A DNA stretch of 64,000 bases from Candidatus Amarobacter glycogenicus (GTDB taxonomy: Bacteria; Chloroflexota; Dehalococcoidia; Tepidiformales; Tepidiformaceae), in assembly GCA_016719395.1 (NCBI GenBank), contig JADJZF010000009.1:136244-200243 (forward strand), written 5' to 3'. A program made the position numbers and the translations under genes. This document shows positions 9,283-17,907 of the stretch, piece after piece (within the stretch, counting starts at the first letter, position 1; each line of letters starts with the position of its first letter). The notes below the pieces were generated by a model, which worked only from the letters and a program-made list of their open reading frames with translations, was not told the DNA's origin and made no database searches.

Positions 9283-11024
9283 CGGGACACCGCCGAAGGT
9301 CCTTTTTCCGGCCGCACGCTCAGGTAACGGAGGGCGTCATCGGTGAACTTTGCGAAGATCGGCCCGCCCGCCACGGTACCAGTCTTCCCGTCGCCGTTTT
9401 CGTCGAGTTTCACCAGGACCAGGATCTTCGGGCTCTCCAGCGGGGCAAACCCGATGAACGAGACGATCTGTGTCTCGTCGTAGGTTCCCCACACCGGTAC
9501 GTTGGCCGTCCCCGACTTCCCGCCCGCAGTGTAGCGCGAGGGATTGCGTCCCCAGCCGTCCGGGTCCTGGCTGACGACAGCTCCGAGCATCTGGCGGATG
9601 GTGTCGCTCGTCTGGGGCGAAATGGCCCGGCCGACCACCTGCGGTGGGACGTCGACGCGAGTCCCGTCCGGCTTGATCCGCGCCTTGACGACGTGCGGTG
9701 CGATCAGGTTGCCGCCATTTATCGCCGCGGCGACTGCCTGCATCATTTGCATCGGTGTCACGCTGATGGACTGGCCGAACGACTGCGTCGCGACGTCGAC
9801 GGGGGAATAACCGTCATCCTCGGGCCGGCGGAAGATACCGGATGCCTCGCCCTGGAGGTCGACGCCGGTGGGCTTTCCGAAGCCAAAAGCATCGAGGTAC
9901 TGCTGGAATCGCTTCGTCCCGAGCGCCTGCTGCATGAACACCGCGCCGGAGTTGATGCTGTTCTGGAGGACGCCCGGCATCGACTGCTTGCCGTACGAGC
10001 CGTCGTCCCAGTTCTTGAGCGGGACGTTCTCGATATAAACGATGCCCGTGTCGACGTACTCGGTGTTCGGGCCTACCACGCCGGCATCGATGGCTGCTGC
10101 CGCGGTGATGATCTTCATCACGCTTCCGGGCTCATAGAGGTCGGTCACGGCGCGGTTTCGGAGGAGCGACAGGGCGTCGTCACCACCTCCGGAAAGGTCC
10201 TCCTCCAGCGAGCTGAACTTCAGGCCGGGGGACGTGGCGAGGGCCAGGATCTCTCCCGTCATCGGGTCCATCACGATGATCGAGCCGCCCTTCGCCCGGT
10301 GTTCTTTCATGCCATCGGCGAGGTACTGCTCGGCCATCTCCTGGAGGACCCTGTCGATCGTGAGGACAAGGTCCTCGCCGGGCTTCGGCTGCGTCACCGT
10401 GTGCTGGCCGTAGGGGATCGGGTCGCCGGTCGTGTCGCGCTCGTAGATCGCGCGGCCCGGCTGGCCCTGGAGGACTTCGTTGTAGGCCGCCTCGATCCCG
10501 GCGAGACCGGTGTTCTCCGTGCCGATGAAGCCCAGGACGGAGGATGCGACATCCCCCTCGGGATTGATGCGTGCGGTATTCGAAAGGGCGATCACACCCG
10601 GGACCTTCCGCTTAATCAGTTCGATGCCCGCCTCGTAGGAGAGGTCGTGATAGACGCGCGCGTCGAGCGATTCCGCCGAGGAGACCAGCGCCCGGAGCGC
10701 CGTTGGGGTGGTCTTGAGGAACGGGGCGAGCTCCGCCGCCGCCTTGTTCGCGGCCGCATCGTCCTTCCAGACGCGCACGTTCACGTAGATGTCCCACGTC
10801 GTCACGCTGGTGGCCAGGACACCGCCGTTTCGGTCGAGGATGGTGCCGCGCTGAGCGTAGATCGTGTCGTTGCCGAGGAGTTCTTCCCTCGCCTTCGCCG
10901 CGTAGTAGTCGTGTTCGAGGACCTGGAGCTGGACGAGGCGCACGCCGATAGCCGCGGCGAAGAGGCCGAACGCGGCAGCCGGGAGCCAGACACGGCGGGT
11001 GCCATGCGGGCGCTGTTGCGCCAT
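9279..11024 (-). CDS. ftsI: Class B penicillin-binding protein (septal transpeptidase)
   Basis: Membrane-anchored DD-transpeptidase that cross-links septal peptidoglycan with FtsW. 581 aa: short basic cytoplasmic tail, one helix at about 12-32, dimerisation/pedestal domain with RGTILDRNGGVLA (59-71), then the transpeptidase domain. The active-site motifs are present: SVMK (301-304, nucleophile Ser301 and Lys304), SIN (356-358) and KSG (503-505). No PASTA repeats are seen at the C-terminus. It lies 45 nt after the ftsL-like gene and overlaps murF by 4 nt. Confidence 0.95.
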   Translation of the reverse strand: MAQQRPHGTRRVWLPAAAFGLFAAAIGVRLVQLQVLEHDYYAAKAREELLGNDTIYAQRGTILDRNGGVLATSVTTWDIYVNVRVWKDDAAANKAAAELAPFLKTTPTALRALVSSAESLDARVYHDLSYEAGIELIKRKVPGVIALSNTARINPEGDVASSVLGFIGTENTGLAGIEAAYNEVLQGQPGRAIYERDTTGDPIPYGQHTVTQPKPGEDLVLTIDRVLQEMAEQYLADGMKEHRAKGGSIIVMDPMTGEILALATSPGLKFSSLEEDLSGGGDDALSLLRNRAVTDLYEPGSVMKIITAAAAIDAGVVGPNTEYVDTGIVYIENVPLKNWDDGSYGKQSMPGVLQNSINSGAVFMQQALGTKRFQQYLDAFGFGKPTGVDLQGEASGIFRRPEDDGYSPVDVATQSFGQSISVTPMQMMQAVAAAINGGNLIAPHVVKARIKPDGTRVDVPPQVVGRAISPQTSDTIRQMLGAVVSQDPDGWGRNPSRYTAGGKSGTANVPVWGTYDETQIVSFIGFAPLESPKILVLVKLDENGDGKTGTVAGGPIFAKFTDDALRYLSVRPEKGPSAVSR

Positions 11025-11069
11025 CGAACGCGCCTCCAGTCCTCCCGAAGGAGGACAGCTAGGGCTGCC

Positions 11070-11501
11070 CTAGGGCAGCCAGTTCACGAGCGGCTTCCAC
11101 CACGGAGATGACGACACCGGTTTGGCGTCGTTCTTGGGGAGATACTCCGAAGGCAGCTTCGCCGGCGCGGGGCCGGGCTCGTTCACCGTAACGTAGATCG
11201 GGTCGGTCACGGGGAGCAGGCCGATTTCCTGCGCCCGCCGTTCAATCCGCGATATGGAAGTCAACGAAGCGACTTCGCCTTCGAGCAGGCTGAGCTGTCC
11301 GGTGAGTTCCGCTTCTTGGCGCTCCGCCGCCTGGATATCGAATCCACGGCTGGTGGCGAGGCTGTTCTGGAGCACGGGCAGCAGAGCGGAAACCCCTGCG
11401 GCAACAATTCCGAACGCCAGCCAGAGGTTGAGGCGACCGCCCGGCACAGGCATTGGCAATCCACGCCGGGGATGCCCCAGGGGGTGATTGATCGCGGCCA
11501 T
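11070..11501 (-). CDS. ftsL: FtsL/DivIC-like septum formation protein
   Basis: A 143-aa bitopic protein in the canonical ftsL position between rsmH and ftsI. A short Pro/Arg-rich cytoplasmic tail is followed by one helix at about 23-46 and a predicted coiled coil at about 55-90 (IQAAERQEAELTGQLSLLEGEV). Next comes an IERRAQEIGLLPV segment typical of FtsL/DivIC proteins, and a Pro-rich end. ATG 11501 is chosen because it comes 2 nt after the rsmH stop; longer upstream reading overlaps rsmH. FtsL proteins diverge strongly, so assignment rests on topology and position. Its role is expected in the divisome, recruiting FtsW/FtsI. Confidence 0.82.
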   Translation of the reverse strand: MAAINHPLGHPRRGLPMPVPGGRLNLWLAFGIVAAGVSALLPVLQNSLATSRGFDIQAAERQEAELTGQLSLLEGEVASLTSISRIERRAQEIGLLPVTDPIYVTVNEPGPAPAKLPSEYLPKNDAKPVSSSPWWKPLVNWLP

Positions 11502-11503
11502 GG

Positions 11504-12466
11504 CTAACCGATCCGTTCTACAGCACGGAGGACCGCACTGCGGGACCGCGGGTTCGCCGCCACTTCCGCCTCGGAGGGGCGGATGGCCTTCCGCGTGAGT
11601 TCGCGCAGCGTTGCGGTGTGGCCGCAACGGCAGACCGGGAGCCCGGGCGGGCAGATGCAATCCGTCGCCTCGCGGCGGAAGAACTGCTTCACAATCCGGT
11701 CTTCGAGAGAGTGGAAACTGATGACGGCCAGGCGGCCCCCATGCGAGTTTCCAGAGCCGAGCAGGCTGCAGGCGAGCGGCAGAGCCGTGATGAGGGTGTC
11801 GAGTTCCCCATTCACACGGAGCCGGAGCGCCAGGAAGACTTTGGTGGCGGGGTGAATATGGGTTTGTCCCCTGGAACCCCCCACAGCCTGCTCGACAGAT
11901 CTGGCTAATTCCCACGTCGTCCGCAGCGGCCGGTTCCGCACGATCGCGCGAGCGATCCGGCGGGACTGGCGTTCTTCTCCGAGTTCGAAGAAGAGGTCCG
12001 CGAGCGACGTTTCATCCCAGGTGTTGACGATCTCTTCGGCGGTGATGCCGCCGGACCCCGGGTCCATCCGCATATCGAGGGGGCCTTCGAGCGCAAACGC
12101 GAATCCGCGCCGGGGCTCCCCGATCTGGAAGGATGAAATGCCGAGGTCCATGAGGATGCCGTCCGCAGCCTGGAAACCCTCCCGCTTCGCCACATCGGCG
12201 AGTTCGCGGAAGTTCGCGTGGACGAAACTGACCCGTCTCCCAAACGGAGCCAACTTCGCACGCGCGAACTCCAGCGCCTCGCGGTCCTGGTCGAGGCAGA
12301 GGAGCCGGCCGGTCTCGCCCATTCGCCCGGCAATCGCCGAGCTATGGCCACCGAGGCCGGTGGTGCAATCGATATAGACGCCGCCTTCCCGCACATCGAG
12401 GAGTTGAAGGCTCTCGTTGAGCAGGACGGGGACATGCACGGGAGTTGGCGCTGTCATAACAACCAC
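11504..12466 (-). CDS. rsmH: 16S rRNA (cytosine-1402-N4)-methyltransferase
   Basis: SAM-dependent methyltransferase (MraW) modifying C1402 in the ribosomal P site. 320 aa with HVPVLLNESLQLL, the SAM loop DCTTGLGGHSSAI, DGILMDLGISSFQ, and the C-terminal signature LAVISFHSLEDRIVKQFF followed by a Cys-rich segment (CICPPGLPVCRCGH). It begins with GTG at 12466; an internal ATG nine bases later (12457) is an alternative start. It immediately follows mraZ (1 nt gap) at the head of the dcw operon. Confidence 0.96.
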   Translation of the reverse strand: MVVMTAPTPVHVPVLLNESLQLLDVREGGVYIDCTTGLGGHSSAIAGRMGETGRLLCLDQDREALEFARAKLAPFGRRVSFVHANFRELADVAKREGFQAADGILMDLGISSFQIGEPRRGFAFALEGPLDMRMDPGSGGITAEEIVNTWDETSLADLFFELGEERQSRRIARAIVRNRPLRTTWELARSVEQAVGGSRGQTHIHPATKVFLALRLRVNGELDTLITALPLACSLLGSGNSHGGRLAVISFHSLEDRIVKQFFRREATDCICPPGLPVCRCGHTATLRELTRKAIRPSEAEVAANPRSRSAVLRAVERIG

Positions 12467-12467
12467 G

Positions 12468-12908
12468 TTACGCCTCCCCCTGGTGGGCCTGTTGGCGGGC
12501 CGTAGCCCTGCGGCGGTTCACGAGCGCGTCCGGCTGGCGAGCCAGGTACGCGCCACGATCCCAGATCTCCAGCTTGTCCCCGACACCCACAACGACCACG
12601 TCCTTGCTGAGTCCGGCGTAGGAGAGGAATTCCGGCCCGAGGGTGATCCGCCCTTGCGCGTCTTTCTGGACGGCGCCGGCAGAGCCAAAGAAGGCGCGGC
12701 GGGCATCGTCGCCCTCCTCCGTCTCTGCGGGGATGGCTTCGATGATCGCCGCGGTAGCGGCGAAGGACTCGGGCGTATGCAACTGAATGCACGGGTCGAT
12801 GCCCATGCTCAGGTATCCGCCGGCATCGAACGCGCCCCGGTAGATCGGCGGGATGGGGACCCGTTTCCGATCATCGAGCTGATATTCGACTTTGCCGACG
12901 AAGTACAT
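12468..12908 (-). CDS. mraZ: MraZ transcriptional regulator
   Basis: AbrB-like double-swapped-hairpin DNA-binding protein that normally represses its own dcw operon. I start it at ATG 12908 (146 aa, FVGKVEYQLDDRKRVPIPPIYR), since MraZ proteins begin just before this block; an upstream start at 12977 would add 23 Pro/Arg-rich residues. The second MraZ repeat, with DAQGRITLGPEFLSYAGLSKDVVVVGVGDKLEIWD, is intact. It is the first gene of the operon, with a candidate operator and a sigma-70-type promoter just upstream. Confidence 0.93.
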   Translation of the reverse strand: MYFVGKVEYQLDDRKRVPIPPIYRGAFDAGGYLSMGIDPCIQLHTPESFAATAAIIEAIPAETEEGDDARRAFFGSAGAVQKDAQGRITLGPEFLSYAGLSKDVVVVGVGDKLEIWDRGAYLARQPDALVNRRRATARQQAHQGEA

Positions 12909-12970
12909 CGCCTGTTGGCCCTCGGGGCGTGGGCGCGAGGCCCTGGTGTATGGGACGGTATGGGCTAATG

Positions 12971-12995
12971 CCCCCACTGACCCCCTGACACCCCA
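12971..12995 (-). promoter_or_regulatory. Candidate MraZ operator (three G-boxes)
   Basis: Read on the minus strand, three G-runs recur with exact 10-bp period: TGGGG (12995-12991), GGGGG (12985-12981) and GGGGG (12975-12971), each separated by 5 bp. Known MraZ sites are direct TGGGN repeats spaced by 5 nt near the mraZ transcription start. This array sits just downstream of the -10 element and 63 bp before the mraZ ATG. Confidence 0.65.
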
Positions 12996-13000
12996 TCGGC

Positions 13001-13029
13001 ACTGTAAAAGTAGGGATCAGCCGTGTCAA
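13001..13029 (-). promoter_or_regulatory. dcw operon promoter
   Basis: Minus-strand TTGACA (13029-13024), 17-bp spacer, TACAGT (13006-13001). This is a near-consensus sigma-70-type promoter pointing into mraZ. Predicted transcription start is near 12994, inside the G-box array, leaving a leader of about 85 nt. The -35 box overlaps a near-perfect 16-bp palindrome (13026-13041, TCAAGCAATTGTTTGA). Confidence 0.7.
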
Positions 13030-13136
13030 GCAATTGTTTGAACATTTACACGGAGCTGGTAGGAGATGCCCCGTGGCGCCCGGCGAGCGAGGGCACCGTG
13101 GGCGGATGGGCCGGCGGTCGCGGTACCATGGCGGGC

Positions 13137-13631
13137 ATGGCTCGTGTTTGTGTGCTCACCTGTTCTGATAGCGGCGCCGATGGAGTCCGTGCCGATGAGA
13201 GTGGCGAGACGATCGTCCGCATGCTCTTCGAAGCCGGGCACACCGTGATGCGGCACGACATCGTCCGCGATGAGCGCGCGCTCATCGCCGAGCACCTTCG
13301 GGTTTGGGCTGACTCCGAACTGTGCGATGTGATCCTGACTACCGGCGGCACCGGGTTGACCAAGCGCGATGTCACACCCGAGGCGACCCGCGACGTTGCC
13401 GAGCGCGATGTCCCGGGCATCGCCTACGCCCTGGTCGCGAATGGCCTGCAACACACGCCCTACGCGGCACTGACGCGCGGCATCGCGGTCACGCGAGGAG
13501 CCGTCCTCATCGTCAACCTCCCGGGAAGCCCGAAGGCCGTCGCCCAGGGGATGGACGTTGTCCTCCCGCTTCTCGGCCATGTCGCCGAGCTCCTCCAGGG
13601 CCCGGTCGAACACGCGCAGGAAAATCGATGA
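13137..13631 (+). CDS. MoaB/Mog-type molybdopterin-binding protein
   Basis: Small MoCF-domain protein; Mog/MoaB proteins adenylylate molybdopterin before Mo insertion by MoeA. About 164 aa from ATG 13137; an ATG at 13128 is equally possible. The diagnostic TTGGTGLTKRDVTPEAT loop and VLIVNLPGSPKAVAQGMD end are present. It is divergent from mraZ and overlaps trmD as ATGA. moeA lies 9 kb away, supporting a molybdenum cofactor pathway. MoaB and Mog cannot be told apart from sequence here. Confidence 0.88.
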   Translation: MARVCVLTCSDSGADGVRADESGETIVRMLFEAGHTVMRHDIVRDERALIAEHLRVWADSELCDVILTTGGTGLTKRDVTPEATRDVAERDVPGIAYALVANGLQHTPYAALTRGIAVTRGAVLIVNLPGSPKAVAQGMDVVLPLLGHVAELLQGPVEHAQENR

Positions 13632-14317
13632 GGGTCGATGTCCTCACGCTCTTCCCGGAGGCGTTCGAGGGGGGACCGCTCGACGTTTCGATCATCAAGC
13701 GAGCACGCGAAGACGGCCTGCTCGACCTGCAGGTCCACAACATCCGCGACCACGCCACCGACAGGCACCGCTCAGTCGATGACACTCCGTTCGGCGGCGG
13801 CCAGGGGATGGTGATGCGCGTGGACGTGCTCGACCGCGCGTTGCAGCACGTCCAGGGACAGGATGGATCGCCGGGTCTGGTCGTCTATCTTTCGCCCCAG
13901 GGCGAGCTCCTGGACGACTCGCTCGTGCGGGAGCTGGCGACGAACGAGCGGCTCATCCTCGTGTGTGGCCGGTATGAGGGAGTCGATCAGCGGTTCGTGG
14001 ATCACTGCGTCGACCGCGAAGTGTCGATCGGCGATTACATCGTCACGGGCGGTGAACTGCCTGCGATGGTGCTGATCGACGCCGTGGCGCGGCACATCCC
14101 GGGTGCACTCGGAGATGAGGTGAGCCCGGAGGAAGAGTCGTTCGCGGACGGGCTGCTTGAGCACCCGCAGTACACAAGACCGGCAGAGTACAACGGCTGG
14201 GCGGTGCCGGAGATCCTGTTGAGCGGGCACCACGCGAAGATCGAGAAGTGGAAGCAGGAACAGCGCCTCGAGCGGACACGCGAGCGGCGGCCCGACCTCC
14301 TCGGCGACTCTCCGTAG
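13628..14317 (+). CDS. trmD: tRNA (guanine-37-N1)-methyltransferase
   Basis: SPOUT methyltransferase making m1G37 in tRNAs reading CNN codons, which prevents +1 frameshifting. 229 aa starting MRVDVLTLFPEAFEGG, with DDTPFGGGQGMVM, the trefoil-knot SAM site LILVCGRYEGVDQRFVDH, EVSIGDYIVTGGELPAM, and a C-terminal HPQYTRPAEYNGWAVPEILLSGHH. The ATG is preceded by AGGAAAA and overlaps the moaB stop. It is not in the common rpsP-rimM-trmD-rplS operon here. Confidence 0.96.
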   Translation: MRVDVLTLFPEAFEGGPLDVSIIKRAREDGLLDLQVHNIRDHATDRHRSVDDTPFGGGQGMVMRVDVLDRALQHVQGQDGSPGLVVYLSPQGELLDDSLVRELATNERLILVCGRYEGVDQRFVDHCVDREVSIGDYIVTGGELPAMVLIDAVARHIPGALGDEVSPEEESFADGLLEHPQYTRPAEYNGWAVPEILLSGHHAKIEKWKQEQRLERTRERRPDLLGDSP

Positions 14318-14339
14318 CTTCGCGGCCAGCCAAGGGGAT

Positions 14340-14843
14340 TCAGGTGCGGCGGAGCATCTGGCAGAAGTAATCGTTGGCGAGCGCGCCAGGACGGGCGCGG
14401 CGGATGCGGTCGATGGTCTCAGCGGCTTCGAGGCCAAGCCCGCGAAGGATCAGGCCGCTCACCAGCCCGCTCCGGTTCATCCCGTGCTGGCACATCACGT
14501 AGATGCGCTCGGGGGCGGCGCCGTTGCCTTCGAGAATGGCCGCCAGGGATTCAGAAACGACCTCGCTGATACGCGCCGGGGACGTCAGTGGTCCATCCAG
14601 GTCCGGGAAGACACATGCCAGCCAGCGAGAGGTCAGCTCGCGGTAGGAACGGTCGATGTCGCCTGCGCAGTCAATCAACCATGACGCGCCCAGCGTTGTA
14701 GCGGTGAGGTCATCTCCGTGCGAGGTGTGGGCGCCGCCCATCCAGACTTCCGTCCGGACGCCCGCGACTTCGCCGGCGGCGAGGACGCGGCTCGCCCGCG
14801 GAGGATGCGCCACGCGGTGATGGACGGACGGGTCTTCCAACAT
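14340..14843 (-). CDS. Dual-specificity/tyrosine phosphatase-like protein
   Basis: 167-aa cytoplasmic protein with the Cys-X5-Arg phosphatase loop CQHGMNRSG and an upstream Asp-rich FPDLDGPLTSP stretch that may carry the general acid. The residue before Cys is Met rather than the usual His. The start at ATG 14843 is supported by a GGAGAG just upstream. It is convergent with trmD. Substrate is unknown; protein-tyrosine or phosphoinositide-like phosphatase is the structural guess. Confidence 0.72.
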   Translation of the reverse strand: MLEDPSVHHRVAHPPRASRVLAAGEVAGVRTEVWMGGAHTSHGDDLTATTLGASWLIDCAGDIDRSYRELTSRWLACVFPDLDGPLTSPARISEVVSESLAAILEGNGAAPERIYVMCQHGMNRSGLVSGLILRGLGLEAAETIDRIRRARPGALANDYFCQMLRRT

Positions 14844-14957
14844 TGCTCTCCAGAGACTGTAGCTGGCCGGGGCGGAACGATCTTTGCGGCTGCCCGGCAA
14901 AGGGAACAAGGCGATATCTTTGTGACGCGGGGCACGGGCGCCGCGGGAGTGACTGCC

Positions 14958-16061
14958 GTGATTGGACTACTCGAGATCCGCCGCCGAAAACTGCAGTTCA
15001 TCCTCATTGCCCTCATCGTCACGCTCATCAGCTACCTCGTGCTGATGATCAACGGGCTCGGCGTGGGGCTGAACGAACAGGCAGGCAGCGCCCTGAAGAA
15101 CTTCGATGCCGATGCCATCGCGTATTCGGAGCGAGCCGGTCTGAGCGTGATCCGCTCGGAACTGAGTGCGGAACTGGTGGCGGAGATACGCCAACGGTTC
15201 GGAGACGAATCGAGCGCACCGCTCGGATACCTGGCGGCTAACTACCAGGCGGCGGATGGAGAGATCGATTCGGCGGCATTCCTCGGGTTCGAACCCGGGA
15301 GTATCGGCGAACCGAAGGTCACGAAAGGGCGCATGCTCACGGCGGATGATCGGGACGGACTGCTCGTGGACCGGAGCTTCCTCCGCTACTCCGGCCTCGA
15401 TGTCGGCGACGCTGTCCGCGTCTCCATCCGGCTGGTCGAGCGGGATTACGTCATCATCGGAGAGACCAACGAGGGGAACTTCTTCTTCCAGCCGTCGGTC
15501 TACCTGCTCCGCAGTTCCTGGCAGGAGCTGAAGTACGGTAAGTCCGGAAGTGACGTGCCCGCGGCATCGATCATGCTCCTGAAGGGAAAAGGCACAGCAG
15601 GTTCGCGCGGCAGCGGGTGGATTGCCGTGGACAAATCGACTGCTTTCGCGAACATCGAGGGCGTTTCGGGCCAGCAATCAACGGTCCAGGCGCTCCGGGT
15701 TTTCGGCTATCTGATCGGCGGGCTGGTCATCGGCGTCTTCTTCTACGTGCTGACGCTCCAGAAGATCGGCCAGATCGGCGTCCTCAAGGCTGTGGGAGCG
15801 AGCTCGTTCTTCGTGTTCCGCCAGGTTCTGCTCCAGGTCCTGGCCATCAGCATCGCCGGAGTCGCCATCGCGATCCCGCTCGCCTGGCTGACCAACCGCG
15901 CGCTCCAGCAGGTACCCAACCCGGTGCCCATCGCCTTCACCACCGGCACATTCCTGGTTACGTCGGCGCTGCTCGTGCTCATGGCGGCGATCGGCGCCGC
16001 CTTTTCCGGACGACAGGTCGCGAAAGTCGACCCCATCATCGCCCTCGGGCAACAGCAATAG
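14958..16061 (+). CDS. DevC/FtsX-like ABC transporter permease
   Basis: 367-aa membrane subunit of an ABC exporter. GTG 14958 is chosen, with GGGAG 8 nt upstream. It opens VIGLLEIRRRKLQF followed by one helix, a large extracytoplasmic MacB_PCD-like domain (about 40-250), and three C-terminal helices (LIGGLVIGVFFYVLTLQKIGQIGVLKAVGAS). This one-plus-three topology and the IRRRKLQF start match DevC-type permeases. The next gene encodes the matching ATPase. Substrate cannot be told. Confidence 0.85.
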   Translation: MIGLLEIRRRKLQFILIALIVTLISYLVLMINGLGVGLNEQAGSALKNFDADAIAYSERAGLSVIRSELSAELVAEIRQRFGDESSAPLGYLAANYQAADGEIDSAAFLGFEPGSIGEPKVTKGRMLTADDRDGLLVDRSFLRYSGLDVGDAVRVSIRLVERDYVIIGETNEGNFFFQPSVYLLRSSWQELKYGKSGSDVPAASIMLLKGKGTAGSRGSGWIAVDKSTAFANIEGVSGQQSTVQALRVFGYLIGGLVIGVFFYVLTLQKIGQIGVLKAVGASSFFVFRQVLLQVLAISIAGVAIAIPLAWLTNRALQQVPNPVPIAFTTGTFLVTSALLVLMAAIGAAFSGRQVAKVDPIIALGQQQ

Positions 16062-16072
16062 GAACGGGGACG

Positions 16073-16759
16073 ATGACGGTAACCCTCGAAGTCTCTGGGC
16101 TCTCAAAGACCTACGGCTCGGGCGAGCAGGCGGTCCAGGCGGTGCGTGATGCGTCGTTTTCCACTCAACCAGGCGCGTTCGTCGCCGTGGTCGGCCCGAG
16201 CGGTTCGGGCAAGACGACGCTCCTCGCTATGGTCGGCGGACTGCTGACGCCGACTGCGGGGACGATCGTCGTCAACGGACGCGACATCGCAGGCTTGAGC
16301 CGATCGCAACAGGCGGCCTACCGGCGGGAGTCCGTCGGCTACGTGTTCCAGGCCAACAACCTCCTGCCGTTCCTGACGGCACGGGAAAACCTCCTCGTCA
16401 TGGCGCAGATCAGCGGCACGGCCCGCAAGGCAGCCAGGGCGCGCGCCGACCGGCTTCTCGCGGAACTTGGCATCGAGGGGCGCGCGGGGGCGCTGGCAAC
16501 CGAGCTGAGCGGCGGCGAGCGGCAGCGTGTCGCCATCGCTCGCGCGTTGATGAACGACCCGGGCCTGGTTCTCGTCGATGAGCCAACCGCGAGCCTCGAT
16601 TCGGCTCGCGGGCGCCAGGTCGTGGAGTCGCTCATTCGGGAAGTGAAGCAGCGCGGCAAGCTCGGCTTGATGGTTACTCACGACATGGACATGGCGAAGC
16701 TGGCGGACCGCATCCTCGCGATGCACGACGGCCTCATGACGGAAGTGGAGAAGTCCTGA
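16073..16759 (+). CDS. ABC transporter ATP-binding protein (MacB/DevA/LolD type)
   Basis: 228-aa ATPase partnering the permease 11 nt upstream. Walker A GPSGSGKTT, Q-loop VFQANNLLPFLTARENL, signature LSGGERQRVAIARAL, Walker B LVLVDEPTASLD and the H-loop VTHDMDMAKLADRI are all intact, so it should be active. The ENLL/AxxLSGG pattern fits the LolD/MacB/DevA class, which powers mechanotransmission or export of lipids, peptides or drugs. Confidence 0.9.
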   Translation: MTVTLEVSGLSKTYGSGEQAVQAVRDASFSTQPGAFVAVVGPSGSGKTTLLAMVGGLLTPTAGTIVVNGRDIAGLSRSQQAAYRRESVGYVFQANNLLPFLTARENLLVMAQISGTARKAARARADRLLAELGIEGRAGALATELSGGERQRVAIARALMNDPGLVLVDEPTASLDSARGRQVVESLIREVKQRGKLGLMVTHDMDMAKLADRILAMHDGLMTEVEKS

Positions 16760-16836
16760 GGGCCGCTGGCCGTTCCGGTTCCGCTGCCGTTAGCATGCGC
16801 CATCGCCGCATGGCGAAGTCCGGGCCGGAGTTGTAG

Positions 16837-17907
16837 GTGGACATTGAGCTCCAGACGGCTGCCGTGGCGCTCTGCGTGGCGCTTCCCCTCACCTTCGCCC
16901 TCCGGCTGCCAACGAAGACGGGCCGCAGGGGCGAACAGATGCCCCGGATCGGCGGACTCAGCATCCTCGGCGGTTTCGTCGCCTCGATCCTGATCATGGC
17001 CCTCTTCAGCGACGAAGCGAGACGGCTCGTTGGTGACGACCGGCGGGAGTTCCTCGTGCTGGTGGCCTGCGGCGCGGTCGTTTGCGCGGTTGGGGCCCGC
17101 GACGACTTCAAGGACCTTGACTGGCGTTACAAGATGTCCACGCACTTTCTCGCGGCGCTGGGCATCTACCTGGCGGGGTTCCGTATCGGCGAGACGACGC
17201 TGCCCGGCGGCGGGACCCTGGCGCTCGGCTGGATGGACCCCGTGGTAAGCATTTTCTGGGTGATGCTGATCACGAACTCGATCAACCTCATCGACGGCCG
17301 CGACGGTGTCGCCGCCGGTGTCGCCGCCCTCGTCTCGAGCACGATGTCGTACATCGCCTGGGACCTCGGGCACGACCTCATCGCGATGCTGTTTGCCGCG
17401 CTTGCCGGCGCGTCACTCGGGTTCGTGCCGCTGAACCTGCCGCAGGCGAAGCGCTTCCTCGGCGATTCAGGAGCCTACTTCCTCGGTTTCATGATCGCCG
17501 GCCTCAGCATCGCAGGCTTCGTCGATACGACGGGGCGGGTGCCGCTCTACATCCCACTGGTGGCGCTTGGATTGCCGGTCCTCGATACGGGAGTCGCGTT
17601 CGTGCGCCGCTATCTCGATGGCCGGCACCCCTTCAAGCACGACGCCGACCACTTCCACGACCGGATGGAGCGGGCAGGTTACTCCCCGCTGAAGCTTACG
17701 CTCGTGAGCTACGCCATCACGATCCTGTTCTGCGCCGGGGCGCTGCTCGCGCACAGGTGGTACAAGAGCGCAGGGTCCGCGATCGTCGGGCTGGCCGTGC
17801 TGGCGTTCGCAGTCGCGTTGATCGTGCTCTTCGGGTATGGCACGTCTTTCTGGAACTCGGCGAGGGTGTCTGGATGGCGGGGCACGGCGGCCGGGCAAGA
17901 CCTGTAG
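16837..17907 (+). CDS. WecA/TagO-family undecaprenyl-phosphate sugar-1-phosphate transferase
   Basis: Polytopic membrane enzyme (356 aa, about 10-11 helices) starting a lipid-linked glycan on undecaprenyl phosphate. It shows RIGGLSILGGF, an Asp-rich GARDDFKDLDWRYK, NSINLIDGRDGVAAG, KRFLGDSGAYFLGF and HDADHFHDRMERAGYS, which matches the DxDHxHHRL-like signature of WecA/TagO rather than MraY. GTG start with GGAG 6 nt upstream. Neighbouring glycosyltransferases and rmlAB suggest it initiates a cell-surface polysaccharide or teichoic-acid-like polymer. Confidence 0.9.
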   Translation: MDIELQTAAVALCVALPLTFALRLPTKTGRRGEQMPRIGGLSILGGFVASILIMALFSDEARRLVGDDRREFLVLVACGAVVCAVGARDDFKDLDWRYKMSTHFLAALGIYLAGFRIGETTLPGGGTLALGWMDPVVSIFWVMLITNSINLIDGRDGVAAGVAALVSSTMSYIAWDLGHDLIAMLFAALAGASLGFVPLNLPQAKRFLGDSGAYFLGFMIAGLSIAGFVDTTGRVPLYIPLVALGLPVLDTGVAFVRRYLDGRHPFKHDADHFHDRMERAGYSPLKLTLVSYAITILFCAGALLAHRWYKSAGSAIVGLAVLAFAVALIVLFGYGTSFWNSARVSGWRGTAAGQDL

